Source: Roseateles amylovorans (lineage in GTDB: Bacteria; Pseudomonadota; Gammaproteobacteria; Burkholderiales; Burkholderiaceae_C). Taken from it: a stretch of DNA of 64,000 nt. Positions 24,679-33,386 of the stretch are shown piece by piece. Each line of letters starts with the position of its first letter. Position 1 is the stretch's first letter. The DNA lies in assembly GCF_025398155.2 (NCBI RefSeq), contig NZ_CP104562.2, forward strand, positions 5,146,001-5,210,000, read 5' to 3'. A program made the translations under genes and the position numbers. The notes beneath the pieces were generated by a model. That model saw only the letters and a list, made by a program, of their open reading frames with translations, was not told where the DNA came from and did not search any database.

Positions 24679-24882
24679 GACAGGTCAAGCAAAGCACGGA
24701 GATCCGGCTTTGCCGGTCTCCTGCTCGCCCCCTCGGGGGGCCGCCGCAGGCGGTAGGGGGGGGCCCATCCACCCCCCAAGAGGGGCCCCGCCCCGACAGG
24801 TCAAGCAGAGCACGGAGATCCGGCTTTGCCGGGCTCCTGCTCGCCCCCCTGGGGGGGCCGCCGCAGGCGGTAGGGGGGGGAC
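24679..24882. repeat. duplicated 88-bp palindromic intergenic element
   Basis: Two direct copies start at 24679 and 24795 (116-bp period). Each runs GACAGGTCAAGC, then GGAGATCCGGCTTTGCCGG, CTCCTGCTCGCCCCC and GGGGGGCCGCCGCAGGCGGTAGGGGG. Each copy contains a CCGGCtttGCCGG hairpin and a GCCGCCgcaGGCGG hairpin, as in REP-type elements. They separate gudD from the second Bug-receptor gene and may modulate mRNA decay or termination. Confidence 0.8.
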
Positions 24883-24886
24883 CTAT

Positions 24887-25864
24887 TCAGTCTGCTGTGA
24901 TCTTGCGTGTCTCGATGACCTGCTTCCACCGGGCGAACTCCGCCTTCTGGAAGGCCTGCGCCTGATCGGGCGTATTGGCCACCGTCTCAATGCCGATCTC
25001 CGCGAACTTGTGCTTGACCGCCGGATCCTGCAGCGCCGCCACCAGCGCCTGATGGATCTGGGTGCGAAGCGCCGGCGGCAGACCCTTGGGGGCCGCCACG
25101 CCCTGCCAGGAATACACATCCGCGCCCTTGATGCCGGATTCCGCCAGCGTCGGCACATTCGGCAGCACCGGCGAGCGCTTCTCGCCGGTCACCGCCAGCG
25201 CGCGCAGCTTGCCGGCCTGGATGTGCGAGAGCACCGCATTCACGTTCTGGAACGAGGCATCCACCTGGGCGCCCAGCAGGTCGCTGATCGCCGGCGCGCC
25301 GCCCTTGTACGGCACATGCAGCCCGGAGGTGCCGGTCTGCAGCCAGAACAGTTCCGCCGTCAGATGGTCCGAGGAGCCATTGCCCGACGAGGCGAAAGTC
25401 AGCTTGTCCGGCTGCTTCTTGAGCGTGTCCACCACGTCCTGCACCGACTTCAGCGGCGAACTGGCGGGCACCACCAGCACATTCGGCGCCTGCACGGCCA
25501 CGGTGAGCAGGTCGATGTCTTTCAGTGCGTCGTACTGCACCGCCTTGAGCAGATGCGGCGCAATCACGAAGGGACCGAGCGACGACACCAGCAAGGTGTA
25601 GCCGTCCGGCGCGGAGCGCTTGACCTGGGCGGTGCCCAAGGTGCCGGTCGCGCCGGGTTTGTTGTCGACGATGACCGTCTGGCCCCATTTTTCCTGCAGT
25701 TTCGCGCCCATCGCACGGGCCAGGGTGTCGGTGGAACCGCCCGGTGGGAACGGCACCAGCAGCGTCACCGGCTTGTCGGGGAAGGCCTGCGCGGACAGCG
25801 CCAGACCGGCGGTCAGCAAGGCGGCGCCCAGGCGGGGCAGCACGCGGCGAAACAGTGAATTCAT
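24887..25864 (-). CDS. Bug/TctC periplasmic solute receptor (copy 2)
   Basis: A second Bug-family receptor, 325 residues. The signal peptide (LPRLGAALLTAGLALSAQA) is followed by FPDKPVTLLVPFPPGGSTDTLARAM, with later blocks VIVDNKPGATGTLGTAQVKRS, HVPYKGGAPAISDLLGAQVDASF and LAESGIKGADVYSWQGVAAP. The start lies 7 nt after GGAGAC. It is clearly diverged from copy 1 and is not a recent duplicate. It is the first gene after the inverted repeat at 25990-26028, so it probably heads the glucarate transcript. The ligand is presumably glucarate, galactarate or a tartrate-like acid, which is inference from the operon. Confidence 0.9.
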   Translation of the reverse strand: MNSLFRRVLPRLGAALLTAGLALSAQAFPDKPVTLLVPFPPGGSTDTLARAMGAKLQEKWGQTVIVDNKPGATGTLGTAQVKRSAPDGYTLLVSSLGPFVIAPHLLKAVQYDALKDIDLLTVAVQAPNVLVVPASSPLKSVQDVVDTLKKQPDKLTFASSGNGSSDHLTAELFWLQTGTSGLHVPYKGGAPAISDLLGAQVDASFQNVNAVLSHIQAGKLRALAVTGEKRSPVLPNVPTLAESGIKGADVYSWQGVAAPKGLPPALRTQIHQALVAALQDPAVKHKFAEIGIETVANTPDQAQAFQKAEFARWKQVIETRKITAD

Positions 25865-26202
25865 GAACGTTGTCTCCGTGGCGTTGTCGGCGAAGTGCCG
25901 GATCACCCTGTCGGTGGGGCAGTCGCTCTTGTCCATCGGTTCATGAATCCGGGCTGACCAGGATCCTGGCATCGGCGGCGGCGACCTTGTTGTCAGTCAT
26001 CATACAAGTGCATGGGAAGCACTGACAAGACAGGATGATCACCGTCCCAGGGAAAACGCCAAGCCACGGCTTCGCGCGCCGCACGGGGCCAGGGCCGCGG
26101 CGGGCGGCCATGCGCGCCGCAGCCTCGCTCGCGCCCCCCCGCGCCTCATGGGGGCGCTCGGGGAAGGCACGCAAGCCCCGCCGTGCGTGGCGGGGCCGCC
26201 GG
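25865..26202. other. 338-bp promoter region of the glucarate cluster
   Basis: No gene is seen. It carries the inverted repeat at 25990-26028 (listed separately). Just beyond the MFS stop codon is an 8-bp GCCCCGCC/GGCGGGGC hairpin (26175-26196) without a T-run, a possible weak terminator of the MFS gene. Confidence 0.45.
25990..26028. promoter_or_regulatory. inverted repeat, candidate GntR operator
   Basis: TTGTCAGT (25990-25997) and ACTGACAA (26021-26028) are perfect inverted copies. A further ACAA (26004-26007) pairs with the first TTGT at 10-bp spacing. TTGT/ACAA half-sites are those used by FadR-type GntR proteins, and such a regulator is encoded at 27796-28548. The element lies about 130 bp before the first gene of the glucarate cluster. 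Confidence 0.45.
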
Positions 26203-27399
26203 TCAGATGCTCAAGCGTGCCGTGCCGTCGGCGGCTGGACGACGCCATTCCTGGCTCACGATGAACAGGAGCGCCACCGCGGGCACGATGGCGGCGGCAA
26301 ACGGGATGGCGGCCTCTCCGAGCGAGCTGTCGATGACCACTCCGCCAATGACACCGCCCAGCGCGTTGGCGATGTTGAAGGCCGAGATGTTGGCCGTGGC
26401 GGCCAGTTCCGGCGCTGCCTGGCCGTGCTTCATCACCCGCATCTGCAGCGAGGGCACATTGGCGAACGAGGTGATGCCGAAGACAAACGCCGCTGCCAGG
26501 AACGGCCATTTATAGGGGGCGAGCCAGCCAGCCGCCAGCAATGCGGCGATCATCGCGACCGGCCAGCCCATCAGCGACCACCGCAGGTTGGCATCTGCGG
26601 TCCGTCCGCCCAGCGCATTGCCCACGACCAGTCCGAGGCCCACCACCACCAGCACGCCGCTCAGGGAGCTGCGATCAAAGCCGGCCACATGCTCCGCGAT
26701 GGGGCCGATGTAGCCATAGAAGGTCATGAAGCCCACCCAACCCAAGGTAGTGATCGCCAGGCTGGCCAGCAACTGCGGATTTTTGAAGGCGGCGAGCTGG
26801 CGGCCCATGGGCTGGCCGTGGGACGCTGTGCCGGACGCATCCCGGGGCAGCATGAGGGACAGCGCCACCATGGCCATCCCGCCCAGGAGCGCCACGACCA
26901 GGAAGGTGGTGTGCCAATCCCCCCGGTTGCCGATCCAGGCACCGGCCGGGACACCCAGCACATTGGCCAGCGTCAGGCCGGCAAACATCCGGCCCACCGC
27001 CTGACCGGCCTGGGTGTCGGAAACCAGCCGCGTGGCGACCACCGCACCGATCCCGTAGAACGGACCTTGCGTCAGTCCGGCCACGACACGGCTGACGAGC
27101 AGCATCGAATAGTCGGTGGCGAAGGCGCTGATGAGGTTGCCCGCGATGAACATCGCCATCAACCCCACCAACACCCGCTTCTTCGGAAATCGAGCGAGCC
27201 ACAGGGTGAGCACAGGCCCGCCGATCACCACCGCCAGGGCATAGGCGGTGATCAGGTTGCCGGCCTGCCCCGGCGTCACGCCCAGGGTGTCGGCCACCTG
27301 GCTCAGGATCCCGGCGATGACGAATTCAGCCGTTCCGATGGCGAAGGAGGACAGGGAGAGGATCCAGACCTGGATCGGCATTCTTGAGGAGGAAGACAT
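26203..27399 (-). CDS. MFS transporter, DHA1/AraJ-like
   Basis: A 398-residue, twelve-helix major facilitator of the drug:H+ antiporter-1 type that includes AraJ and YdhP. The opening PIQVWILSLSSFAIGTAEFVIAGIL is characteristic of that group. The loop motif WLARFPKKRVL lies between helices 2 and 3, and SRVVAGLTQGPFYGIGAVVATRLV is motif C-like. Such proteins usually export small molecules, sugars or drugs, so it may not be the glucarate importer despite its position. It is read in the same direction as the glucarate genes but is separated from them by 338 bp and a hairpin. Confidence 0.88.
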   Translation of the reverse strand: MSSSSRMPIQVWILSLSSFAIGTAEFVIAGILSQVADTLGVTPGQAGNLITAYALAVVIGGPVLTLWLARFPKKRVLVGLMAMFIAGNLISAFATDYSMLLVSRVVAGLTQGPFYGIGAVVATRLVSDTQAGQAVGRMFAGLTLANVLGVPAGAWIGNRGDWHTTFLVVALLGGMAMVALSLMLPRDASGTASHGQPMGRQLAAFKNPQLLASLAITTLGWVGFMTFYGYIGPIAEHVAGFDRSSLSGVLVVVGLGLVVGNALGGRTADANLRWSLMGWPVAMIAALLAAGWLAPYKWPFLAAAFVFGITSFANVPSLQMRVMKHGQAAPELAATANISAFNIANALGGVIGGVVIDSSLGEAAIPFAAAIVPAVALLFIVSQEWRRPAADGTARLSI

Positions 27400-27795
27400 G
27401 CAGGTCCTTGGCTCAGCGTGAGATCGAGGCGCGCTTCACAGCCGCACCTCGGACAGCGCCAGAAGCTGGCGAGATGACGCGGGACGCGTCGGGGGCCGAG
27501 TTCGCACGAAGCCGGAAGGCGGAAGCGCGCCAGGGAAACCGTGTCATGGCGCCTGTGGCGCTCATCGCAGTCAAGGCGCGCTGAGCGCTGATGCGAGGTT
27601 TGATCGAGTCAATGTGCATGCGGGAACCGTGTCATGTGGGACACGGTGAGTGCGCCCTTCTCCCGTTGGGTTTGCAGCACTTCAGGCGATTCACTCTCAA
27701 GTCAGGCTGAACGCCACGCGGACCACCGTCGAAGGGGCGGCACCGAGCGTCATGGCTCAACGGCAGCACCGCACGTCAAGGCCGGTGGAAACGGA
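27400..27795. other. 396-bp spacer before the GntR gene
   Basis: No gene is supported. A perfect 8-bp inverted repeat, ACCGTGTC (27626-27633) and GACACGGT (27640-27647), lies about 230 bp upstream of the MFS start. A related GAAACCGTGTCATGG occurs near 27536. These could be binding sites controlling the MFS gene. Confidence 0.4.
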
Positions 27796-28548
27796 TCAGG
27801 CCGTTTCCCGGCCTTGCAGCGCCAATGCGGCGCGACGGCGCCGCTCGCGGCTGTTGGCCAGATGGGTGCGCATCGCCGCGCGCGCGGCTTCGCTGTCGCC
27901 TGCGGCGATCGCATCGAGGATGCTTTCATGCTCGGCATTGACCCGGCGCAGATAGTCCCGCTGCGCAGCGGGATCGTCGTCGCCCGCCGCGGCGAGGCTG
28001 GACAGCCGCGCCCGCGGAATGCTGGGCGCGCCCAGCGTGCTCATCAACTGCTCGAAGTGCGGATTGCCGGTGGCGCGGGCGATCTCGAGATGGAACTGGA
28101 AGTCCGCCGCCACCGCATCCCGCCCGGCTTCTGCCGCAGCGGCGAAGGCCGCCAGCGCCTCGCGCATCTGCCGCAGCTGGGCCTCGGACCGGCGCTGGGC
28201 GGCCAGCGCCGCCGCCTCGGTCTCCAGGCCGATGCGCAGTTCCAGCACCGACACCACATCATGGAGCGTGGCCATCTGGTCGGATGAAATCCGGAACGTG
28301 CCGCCCTCCCCCAGCCCCAGCACGAAGGTGCCGATGCCATGCCGCGTCTCCACCAGCCCGGACGCCTGCAGCTTGGAGATGGCCTCCCGCACGACGGTCC
28401 GGCTGACATCGAACTCCGCCATGATCGCCGCCTCGGTGGGCAGCTTGTCGCCGGCCGCGAGCAGACCGGTGCGGATGCGCTCGCCCAGGGCCTCGACCAG
28501 GCCGAGGGCCAGACTGCGGGGACGACGGGGGGCAGGAGACACGCTCAT
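27796..28548 (-). CDS. FadR-type GntR regulator (FCD domain)
   Basis: A 250-residue GntR-family repressor of the FadR subfamily. The winged helix-turn-helix covers residues 10-80 (LGERIRTGLLAAGDKLPTEAAIMAEFDVSRTVVREAISKLQASGLVETRHGIGTFVL). The all-helical FCD effector domain follows, with metal/ligand residues in FQFHLEIARATGN and NAEHESILDAIAAGD. The start at 28548 is chosen at the domain boundary; an in-frame extension upstream only reads tandem repeats (Ser-Glu runs). Location at the head of the glucarate cluster suggests it controls gudD and its partners in response to a sugar acid. A TTGTACGACAA site upstream suggests autoregulation. Confidence 0.88.
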   Translation of the reverse strand: MSVSPAPRRPRSLALGLVEALGERIRTGLLAAGDKLPTEAAIMAEFDVSRTVVREAISKLQASGLVETRHGIGTFVLGLGEGGTFRISSDQMATLHDVVSVLELRIGLETEAAALAAQRRSEAQLRQMREALAAFAAAAEAGRDAVAADFQFHLEIARATGNPHFEQLMSTLGAPSIPRARLSSLAAAGDDDPAAQRDYLRRVNAEHESILDAIAAGDSEAARAAMRTHLANSRERRRRAALALQGRETA

Positions 28549-28604
28549 GGCAGGACAGCAGGACTCAAAGGACTCAAAGGACGCACAGGGCTGACGGGAC
28601 GCAA

Positions 28605-28656
28605 AGGACTCAGAGGACTCAGAGGACTCAGAGGACTCAGAGGGATCAGGGATCAG
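28605..28656. repeat. AGGACTCAG 9-bp tandem array
   Basis: Four AGGACTCAG units and one AGGGATCAG unit are followed by GGATCAGGGATCAGG. Two further AGGACTCAA units lie at 28560-28580. The array sits directly upstream of the GntR start codon, between it and its candidate operator. Confidence 0.75.
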
Positions 28657-28750
28657 GGATCGCGGACATCGCCGGGATCTGGAATGGGCGAGGAAGTGAC
28701 GACGCCCGCTCACCGGGCAGGTCGGACACACGCACCATGACGCACGGAAG

Positions 28751-28761
28751 TTGTACGACAA
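28751..28761. promoter_or_regulatory. FadR-subfamily operator
   Basis: TTGTACGACAA matches the TNGTNNNACNA consensus of FadR-type GntR regulators at every defined position. The palindrome extends one base on each side (GTTGT/ACAAC). It lies about 200 bp upstream of the GntR gene start, beyond the 9-bp array. Confidence 0.6.
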
Positions 28762-28853
28762 CATTCTGGCATGCGCACGCGCCGTTCGGCATCGTGTTGG
28801 GCGGCTCAGGGCCCGTGATCACCCGTCCCCGAGCGATCCCCTGCCTGCGACGT

Positions 28854-29666
28854 TCACGCGGGACGCGCGTCCAGCGGGAAATTGAAGCAGCCCAGCCGTT
28901 CGGAGATATCGCGGCTGGCCGCCTGCAGCGCGGCAACGACTTCCGGCGCCTTGGCCTCGTCATAGCGGAAGGTCGGGAAGCTGATGCTCATGCCGGCCAC
29001 CGGATGGCCCAGGCGATCGAAGATCGGCACACCGAGGCAGCGGATGTGGTCGTCGAACTCTTCGCGGTCCTCGCCGAAGCCCTGCGCCTTGACGCGCTGG
29101 AGCTCGATCTCGAACTCGGCAAGATCGGTGATGGTCTTGTCGCGGAAGCGCCGCAGCTCCGCATCGGCCAGGATGCGCTGTCGGCGGTCCGGATGCTCCC
29201 AGGCCAGCAGCACCTTGCCGATCGCCGTGCAGTGCAGCGGCGCGCGACGGCCTACCCGCGAATACATGCCCAGCATGTGCCGCGAATCGACCTTGTGCAC
29301 ATAGATGATCTCGCTGTCGATCAAGGTGCCCAGGTGCACCGTCTCGCCGGTCACGTCGGCCAGCATCTGCATGTGATGCTTGGACAGCTCGACCAGGTCG
29401 GGGTACTGCAGGGCCTTGGCGCCCAGCTCGAAGGTCTTCATGGCCAGGCCGTAGCGTTCGCTGTCGGCTTCCTGGCGCACATAGCCCAGCGTCTTCATCG
29501 TCTGCAGGAAGCGGTAGACGGTGGCCTTGGGCATGGCCAGTCGCACCGACAGCTCCGAAATCCCGGTATCGCTGCGCTCCGACAGCGCCTGCAGGATGGC
29601 AAACACCTTGAGCACCGCCGCCACGGATTCCGGCTGCTGTTTGCCATCGATCGATTCGTCGTCCAT
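28854..29666 (-). CDS. kdgR: IclR-family regulator, KdgR-like
   Basis: A 270-residue IclR-type regulator closely resembling KdgR, the repressor of pectin catabolism that is released by 2-keto-3-deoxygluconate. The N-terminal helix-turn-helix is ISELSVRLAMPKATVYRFLQTMKTLGYV. The effector domain shows LSKHHMQMLADVTGETVHLGTLIDSEIIYVHKVDS and LHCTAIGKVLLAW, with the ligand-site region HIRCLGVPIFDRLGHPVAGMSISFP. It lies just downstream of the pectinase genes on the same strand. A KdgR-type box occurs at 39728-39742. The symbol rests on similarity and context. Confidence 0.85.
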   Translation of the reverse strand: MDDESIDGKQQPESVAAVLKVFAILQALSERSDTGISELSVRLAMPKATVYRFLQTMKTLGYVRQEADSERYGLAMKTFELGAKALQYPDLVELSKHHMQMLADVTGETVHLGTLIDSEIIYVHKVDSRHMLGMYSRVGRRAPLHCTAIGKVLLAWEHPDRRQRILADAELRRFRDKTITDLAEFEIELQRVKAQGFGEDREEFDDHIRCLGVPIFDRLGHPVAGMSISFPTFRYDEAKAPEVVAALQAASRDISERLGCFNFPLDARPA

Positions 29667-29750
29667 GCGCTGGTGTTCTCGGGTATGCGGGAAGTGCGGA
29701 AGAAGTATGGCGCGGCCGCCAGAGGCCGCCGCGACGTCAAGGGAGGAATT

Positions 29751-32201
29751 TCACCACAGCCGCCCCGTGCCCGCACCCGCGCGGACCCGTGAAGCCACTT
29801 CGGAGACCGGGTCCAGGGACAGCCGGTAGGGCGGCGTCCAGTCAACGGTGCCCACCAGTGCGGCCCGCGGATTGGCGGTTCGCCATGCGCTGACCAGATC
29901 CACCGGCGCGCCGTTCAGCCAGGAGCCGCGATCCTCGAAACGCTCCCCCTTGAGCTGCCGCACCAGACGGTCCGCGCCGATGCCGGCATCGGCCTCCCAG
30001 GCATTGGCCTCGCTCAGCAGTTGGGAGCGCAGGCCGACGCCCAGTGAATAGCCGTGGGCATAGGGCACATCGCTGCGGGCGATGAACAGGTTGTTGGCCA
30101 CATGGACCTGTCCGAATCGCACCCGCGGCGTCCGTTCCTTCACCTGCTCCCACAGGTTGTGATGCAGCGTCACTCGAAGATGGCCGGCATCTTCCAGGTG
30201 ACGGTCGCCGCCGCCGATCAGCAGGGTCTTGTCGTGCCGGCGAAACAGGTTCCACGACACGGTCACCAGGTCCGATTGCCGGGTGATGTCCAGCAAGCCG
30301 TCATGGCGCTGGATGCGCTGCCCCAGGGCGACGGCCTCCCGCTGATCGGGCCGGTCGCCGTCATCGAAGGCGCAGTGGTCGATCCACACGCGACGCGCCT
30401 GGCGCAGGGAAACGGTGTCGTAGTCCGAGTTCCACTCGCCATGGCCGTTGTCCTCCGGGTCCCAGGCGGGGAAATGGTCGTAGGCATCGGCAAAGCGCAG
30501 CCCGCGCAGGATGACCTGCTCAACCTTCTCCAGCAGCAGCATGCCGCCCTCGAAGCCGGCGTCCGGCGTCACGCCGATCAGCGTGGTGCGGGACGGCACC
30601 CGGGCGACCACCTGGGCCGCCTGCCGCTTGGCCGACGCGCGCCGGGCGTCTTCCTGTGGTCCGGACGGGGCGCGGCGGCCCCAGCGCGCCGGATCGTAGT
30701 CGCGGACGAAGGCGTCGAAATCGAAGGCGGGATCGCGAAAGTCGGCCGCCGTGAGCCGGCGACCCGACGCGTCCGCGGCCAGATCGATGCGCGTCATCAG
30801 CGCCAGGATCTTCGGCGTATCGCCCAAGGCGAAGGCGGCGTCCAGATCGGCGCGGCTGCGGATCGCCAGCACGTGCTCGGGACGGGCAGCCGCGCCGCCT
30901 TGGGTGCCGCCCTCGACCGAGGCCCAGCCGTCACCGTCGGGCAGCGCCTGATAGGCGGCAGACGGCAACGCGGTGTTGCGGTATTCGCTGAACCGGTTGG
31001 CGGTCTCGCCCTGCGTCGCAAACGGCCGACGTGAGGTGGACGCGGACCATCCCGTCAGATGCGGCCCCAGCAGGCTGTCGCGGATCAGCGCCTGACCGTT
31101 GGGCACCTCCCGGGTGCGACGCCAGGTGCCGGCGGCCACGCCATGGTCCCAGGCACGGCCCAGGCTGATGCTGCCTGCGGTGACGCCCGGCTCGGCCAGC
31201 AGCCGGCTGCGCCGCACCAGGAAGCCATGCGGCTGCCACTCACGCGTGCTGGGCGCCAGCACATGGCCGCCATGCCCGGGCGACCGACGGCCAGCGCGGC
31301 TGACGATCAGGCTGTCGTCGATCACCAGGGTGGCGCCACCGAAGATGAAATCCACATCGCCGCGGATCTCGCTGCGACGGACCAGCACCCGGGTGGCGCG
31401 CCCGCCGTTGCCCAGTTCGGCGAAGAAGGTGTCCTGATGGCCCAGCAGTCGGACGTTCTCCATCTGGATCCGATCGCCGGCGGTCATGAGCGCCACCGCC
31501 TGGGCGCCGCCGCTCTCGGCCACACCTGCGGGATAGCCCTGCCCATCGCGGACACGGTCCATCGCATCGTTGGCGATGGTGAGCCCCGTCAGTTGCACGT
31601 CATCACTGAACAAGGCCACGCTGGTGCTGCCCGCAGTGCCGTGGATCTCGCTGCCGGTCGCCGGGATGCACGGCTGCGCCGCCGCGTCCTTTGCCTTGGG
31701 CAAGGCGTTGTAGCGCCCTTCGACGATCACCACGGCAGAGGGCTCCCCCACGCCGTACAGCGTGAACGGCGCCTTGTTGCGCACGCACACGACCTCGCGG
31801 TAGGTGCCCGGCTTGACCAGCAGATAGCGGCGGCGGGCATCGGTCCCCCGCGACGGCAGCGCATCCAGCGCCGCCTGCACGGTCAGATGGGTGCCGCTGC
31901 CATCGGCAGCAATCACCGCATCCGGCTTCCACCGCGCGGGATCGCCCAAGGGCTCGGGCTGCCAATCGCCAAGATAGTCGGCCGTATCCAACTGCACGGC
32001 CTGGGTCGCGTCAAGTTGCGGCCTGGATGACGACGGAGATGTCGGCGGTGCCGACACCGCCGCCGACGCGACCGCCGCCGAAGAGGTCGCAGACGCTGGC
32101 GCGCCTGCCGACGCGGGCGTCTGCGCCATCGCCATCGACACGCCACCACCAATCGACGCCGCCATCATGGCCAGCGCCCACGCCCGATGCGCCGCACGCA
32201 T
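29751..32201 (-). CDS. fused pectinesterase-pectate lyase, exported
   Basis: One 816-residue exported protein carries two pectin enzymes. After the signal peptide (to about residue 26) and a Ser/Ala/Thr-rich linker comes a family 8 carbohydrate esterase, about residues 95-425. Its catalytic elements are LLGHQDTFF (Asp257), RGDVDFIFGGA (Asp284) and LGRAW (Arg349). A second parallel beta-helix, about residues 445-800, is a family 1 polysaccharide lyase with EWNSDYDTVSLR, VWIDHCAFDDG and VKERTPRVRFGQVHVANN (catalytic arginine region). The esterase removes methyl groups so the lyase can cut the exposed polygalacturonate. The gene starts within the ogl stop codon (TGATG) and is the last gene of the tog operon. 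Confidence 0.92.
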   Translation of the reverse strand: MRAAHRAWALAMMAASIGGGVSMAMAQTPASAGAPASATSSAAVASAAVSAPPTSPSSSRPQLDATQAVQLDTADYLGDWQPEPLGDPARWKPDAVIAADGSGTHLTVQAALDALPSRGTDARRRYLLVKPGTYREVVCVRNKAPFTLYGVGEPSAVVIVEGRYNALPKAKDAAAQPCIPATGSEIHGTAGSTSVALFSDDVQLTGLTIANDAMDRVRDGQGYPAGVAESGGAQAVALMTAGDRIQMENVRLLGHQDTFFAELGNGGRATRVLVRRSEIRGDVDFIFGGATLVIDDSLIVSRAGRRSPGHGGHVLAPSTREWQPHGFLVRRSRLLAEPGVTAGSISLGRAWDHGVAAGTWRRTREVPNGQALIRDSLLGPHLTGWSASTSRRPFATQGETANRFSEYRNTALPSAAYQALPDGDGWASVEGGTQGGAAARPEHVLAIRSRADLDAAFALGDTPKILALMTRIDLAADASGRRLTAADFRDPAFDFDAFVRDYDPARWGRRAPSGPQEDARRASAKRQAAQVVARVPSRTTLIGVTPDAGFEGGMLLLEKVEQVILRGLRFADAYDHFPAWDPEDNGHGEWNSDYDTVSLRQARRVWIDHCAFDDGDRPDQREAVALGQRIQRHDGLLDITRQSDLVTVSWNLFRRHDKTLLIGGGDRHLEDAGHLRVTLHHNLWEQVKERTPRVRFGQVHVANNLFIARSDVPYAHGYSLGVGLRSQLLSEANAWEADAGIGADRLVRQLKGERFEDRGSWLNGAPVDLVSAWRTANPRAALVGTVDWTPPYRLSLDPVSEVASRVRAGAGTGRLW

Positions 32202-33352
32202 CAGAGATCGGCCAGGTAGAGCGCCGGCTCACCTTCCGCATCGGCGCTGAACAGCACCTGGCGCTCATCCGGGGTGAACGACGGATGCGGATGGGTGACC
32301 TGTCGATTGCCCTTGTAGACCTTCCAGCTGCTGTCATGGCGAGCCACGCGCCGCTCGGTGCCGGCCTTGAGATCGAACAGGTGCAGGTAGGGATCGGTCT
32401 TGATCTGGTGCGCGCCGGCATCCGCCACATCGGCCGGCGAATCGCAGCCATCGCCGATCAACAGCGTGCCGTCCTGGTTGCTCATCAGGTGCGAGCATGG
32501 CGGCATGCGGGTGAGTCGTCGGGACGCCAAGGTGACCGGGTCCAGCGAGCAGATCCAGCGATCGCGCTGTCCCTTCAGGTAGGAGACATAGATCATGGCC
32601 GAGCCGTCCGGCACCCAGAACTCATGGGTGCAGCTCTCGCCCGGATCATGGCGGCGGCCGCAACGGATATTGGTGCCGTCCTCATTGATGAACCACATGC
32701 GCGCGTCCACCAGGTCATGCGGACCTTCGTGGCAATAGGCCACGGTCTGGTCGTCGTTGGGACGGTATTGCGGATGGCCCAGCCAGCCCTTCTGCTCCAG
32801 GATGACTTCGCGCTCGCCGGTGGCCAGGTCGATGCGGATCAGCCGGCAGCGCGGCTTGGCATGGAACATCTGGTGGAATTTCTGCCAGTCGCTGAGCGGG
32901 AACCAGTCCCGCGCATCGATCTCGATGCCCACCATGCGGGTGCAGGCGCTGTTGGCCACCCAGGTGCCGTAGCCGACCCAGCCCTCCGGCACGCGATAGA
33001 CCGTCTCTTCCGTCAGGTCGCGCATCGACAGTCGGATCAGCGCCCGCTCGGCCCGCACGAAGTACAGGTGGCGGTCGTCGGGGCTGAGAAAGCCGCCGAA
33101 GGTGTTCTCGCCCGGCTGGTCGGTGAGCTGCACCGCGGTCTGGCTCTTGAGGTCCAGCAGGTGATAGTTCCAGCTGGAACCCGGACCGAACTCGGCGCCG
33201 AAGATCAGTTGGCTGCCATCGTTGGTGAAGCACTTCTGATAGAAGTAGTTGCGGTGGCAGGTGACGTCGGTCGGTGTGAGCCGGGTCACCCGGGCGCCGG
33301 TGTCCGGATCTTCACGGGTGACGAAGCGGAGTTGTCGTTCGTTGGCTTTCAT
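32201..33352 (-). CDS. ogl: oligogalacturonide lyase (PL22)
   Basis: A cytoplasmic family 22 polysaccharide lyase that splits unsaturated digalacturonate and short oligogalacturonides into 5-keto-4-deoxyuronate (DKI) units. The 383-residue seven-bladed propeller has the family blocks DVTCHRNYFYQKCFT, GWVGYGTWVAN, GHPQYRPNDDQTVAYCHEGPHDLVDARMWF and CTHEFWVPDGSAMIYVSY. The His residues in these would hold the metal and act as base. It has no signal peptide, as expected for an intracellular enzyme. It follows togB by 34 bp and overlaps the pectinase fusion by one base. Confidence 0.95.
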   Translation of the reverse strand: MKANERQLRFVTREDPDTGARVTRLTPTDVTCHRNYFYQKCFTNDGSQLIFGAEFGPGSSWNYHLLDLKSQTAVQLTDQPGENTFGGFLSPDDRHLYFVRAERALIRLSMRDLTEETVYRVPEGWVGYGTWVANSACTRMVGIEIDARDWFPLSDWQKFHQMFHAKPRCRLIRIDLATGEREVILEQKGWLGHPQYRPNDDQTVAYCHEGPHDLVDARMWFINEDGTNIRCGRRHDPGESCTHEFWVPDGSAMIYVSYLKGQRDRWICSLDPVTLASRRLTRMPPCSHLMSNQDGTLLIGDGCDSPADVADAGAHQIKTDPYLHLFDLKAGTERRVARHDSSWKVYKGNRQVTHPHPSFTPDERQVLFSADAEGEPALYLADL

Positions 33353-33386
33353 GGTCGCTTTCAGACGCGGGGCCTTCAGAGAGGGT

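Noticed and set aside
26035..27387. A 450-codon plus-strand frame opposite the MFS gene
   Set aside because: It consists of His/Gly/Arg-rich antisense sequence, while the minus strand encodes a clear twelve-helix transporter.
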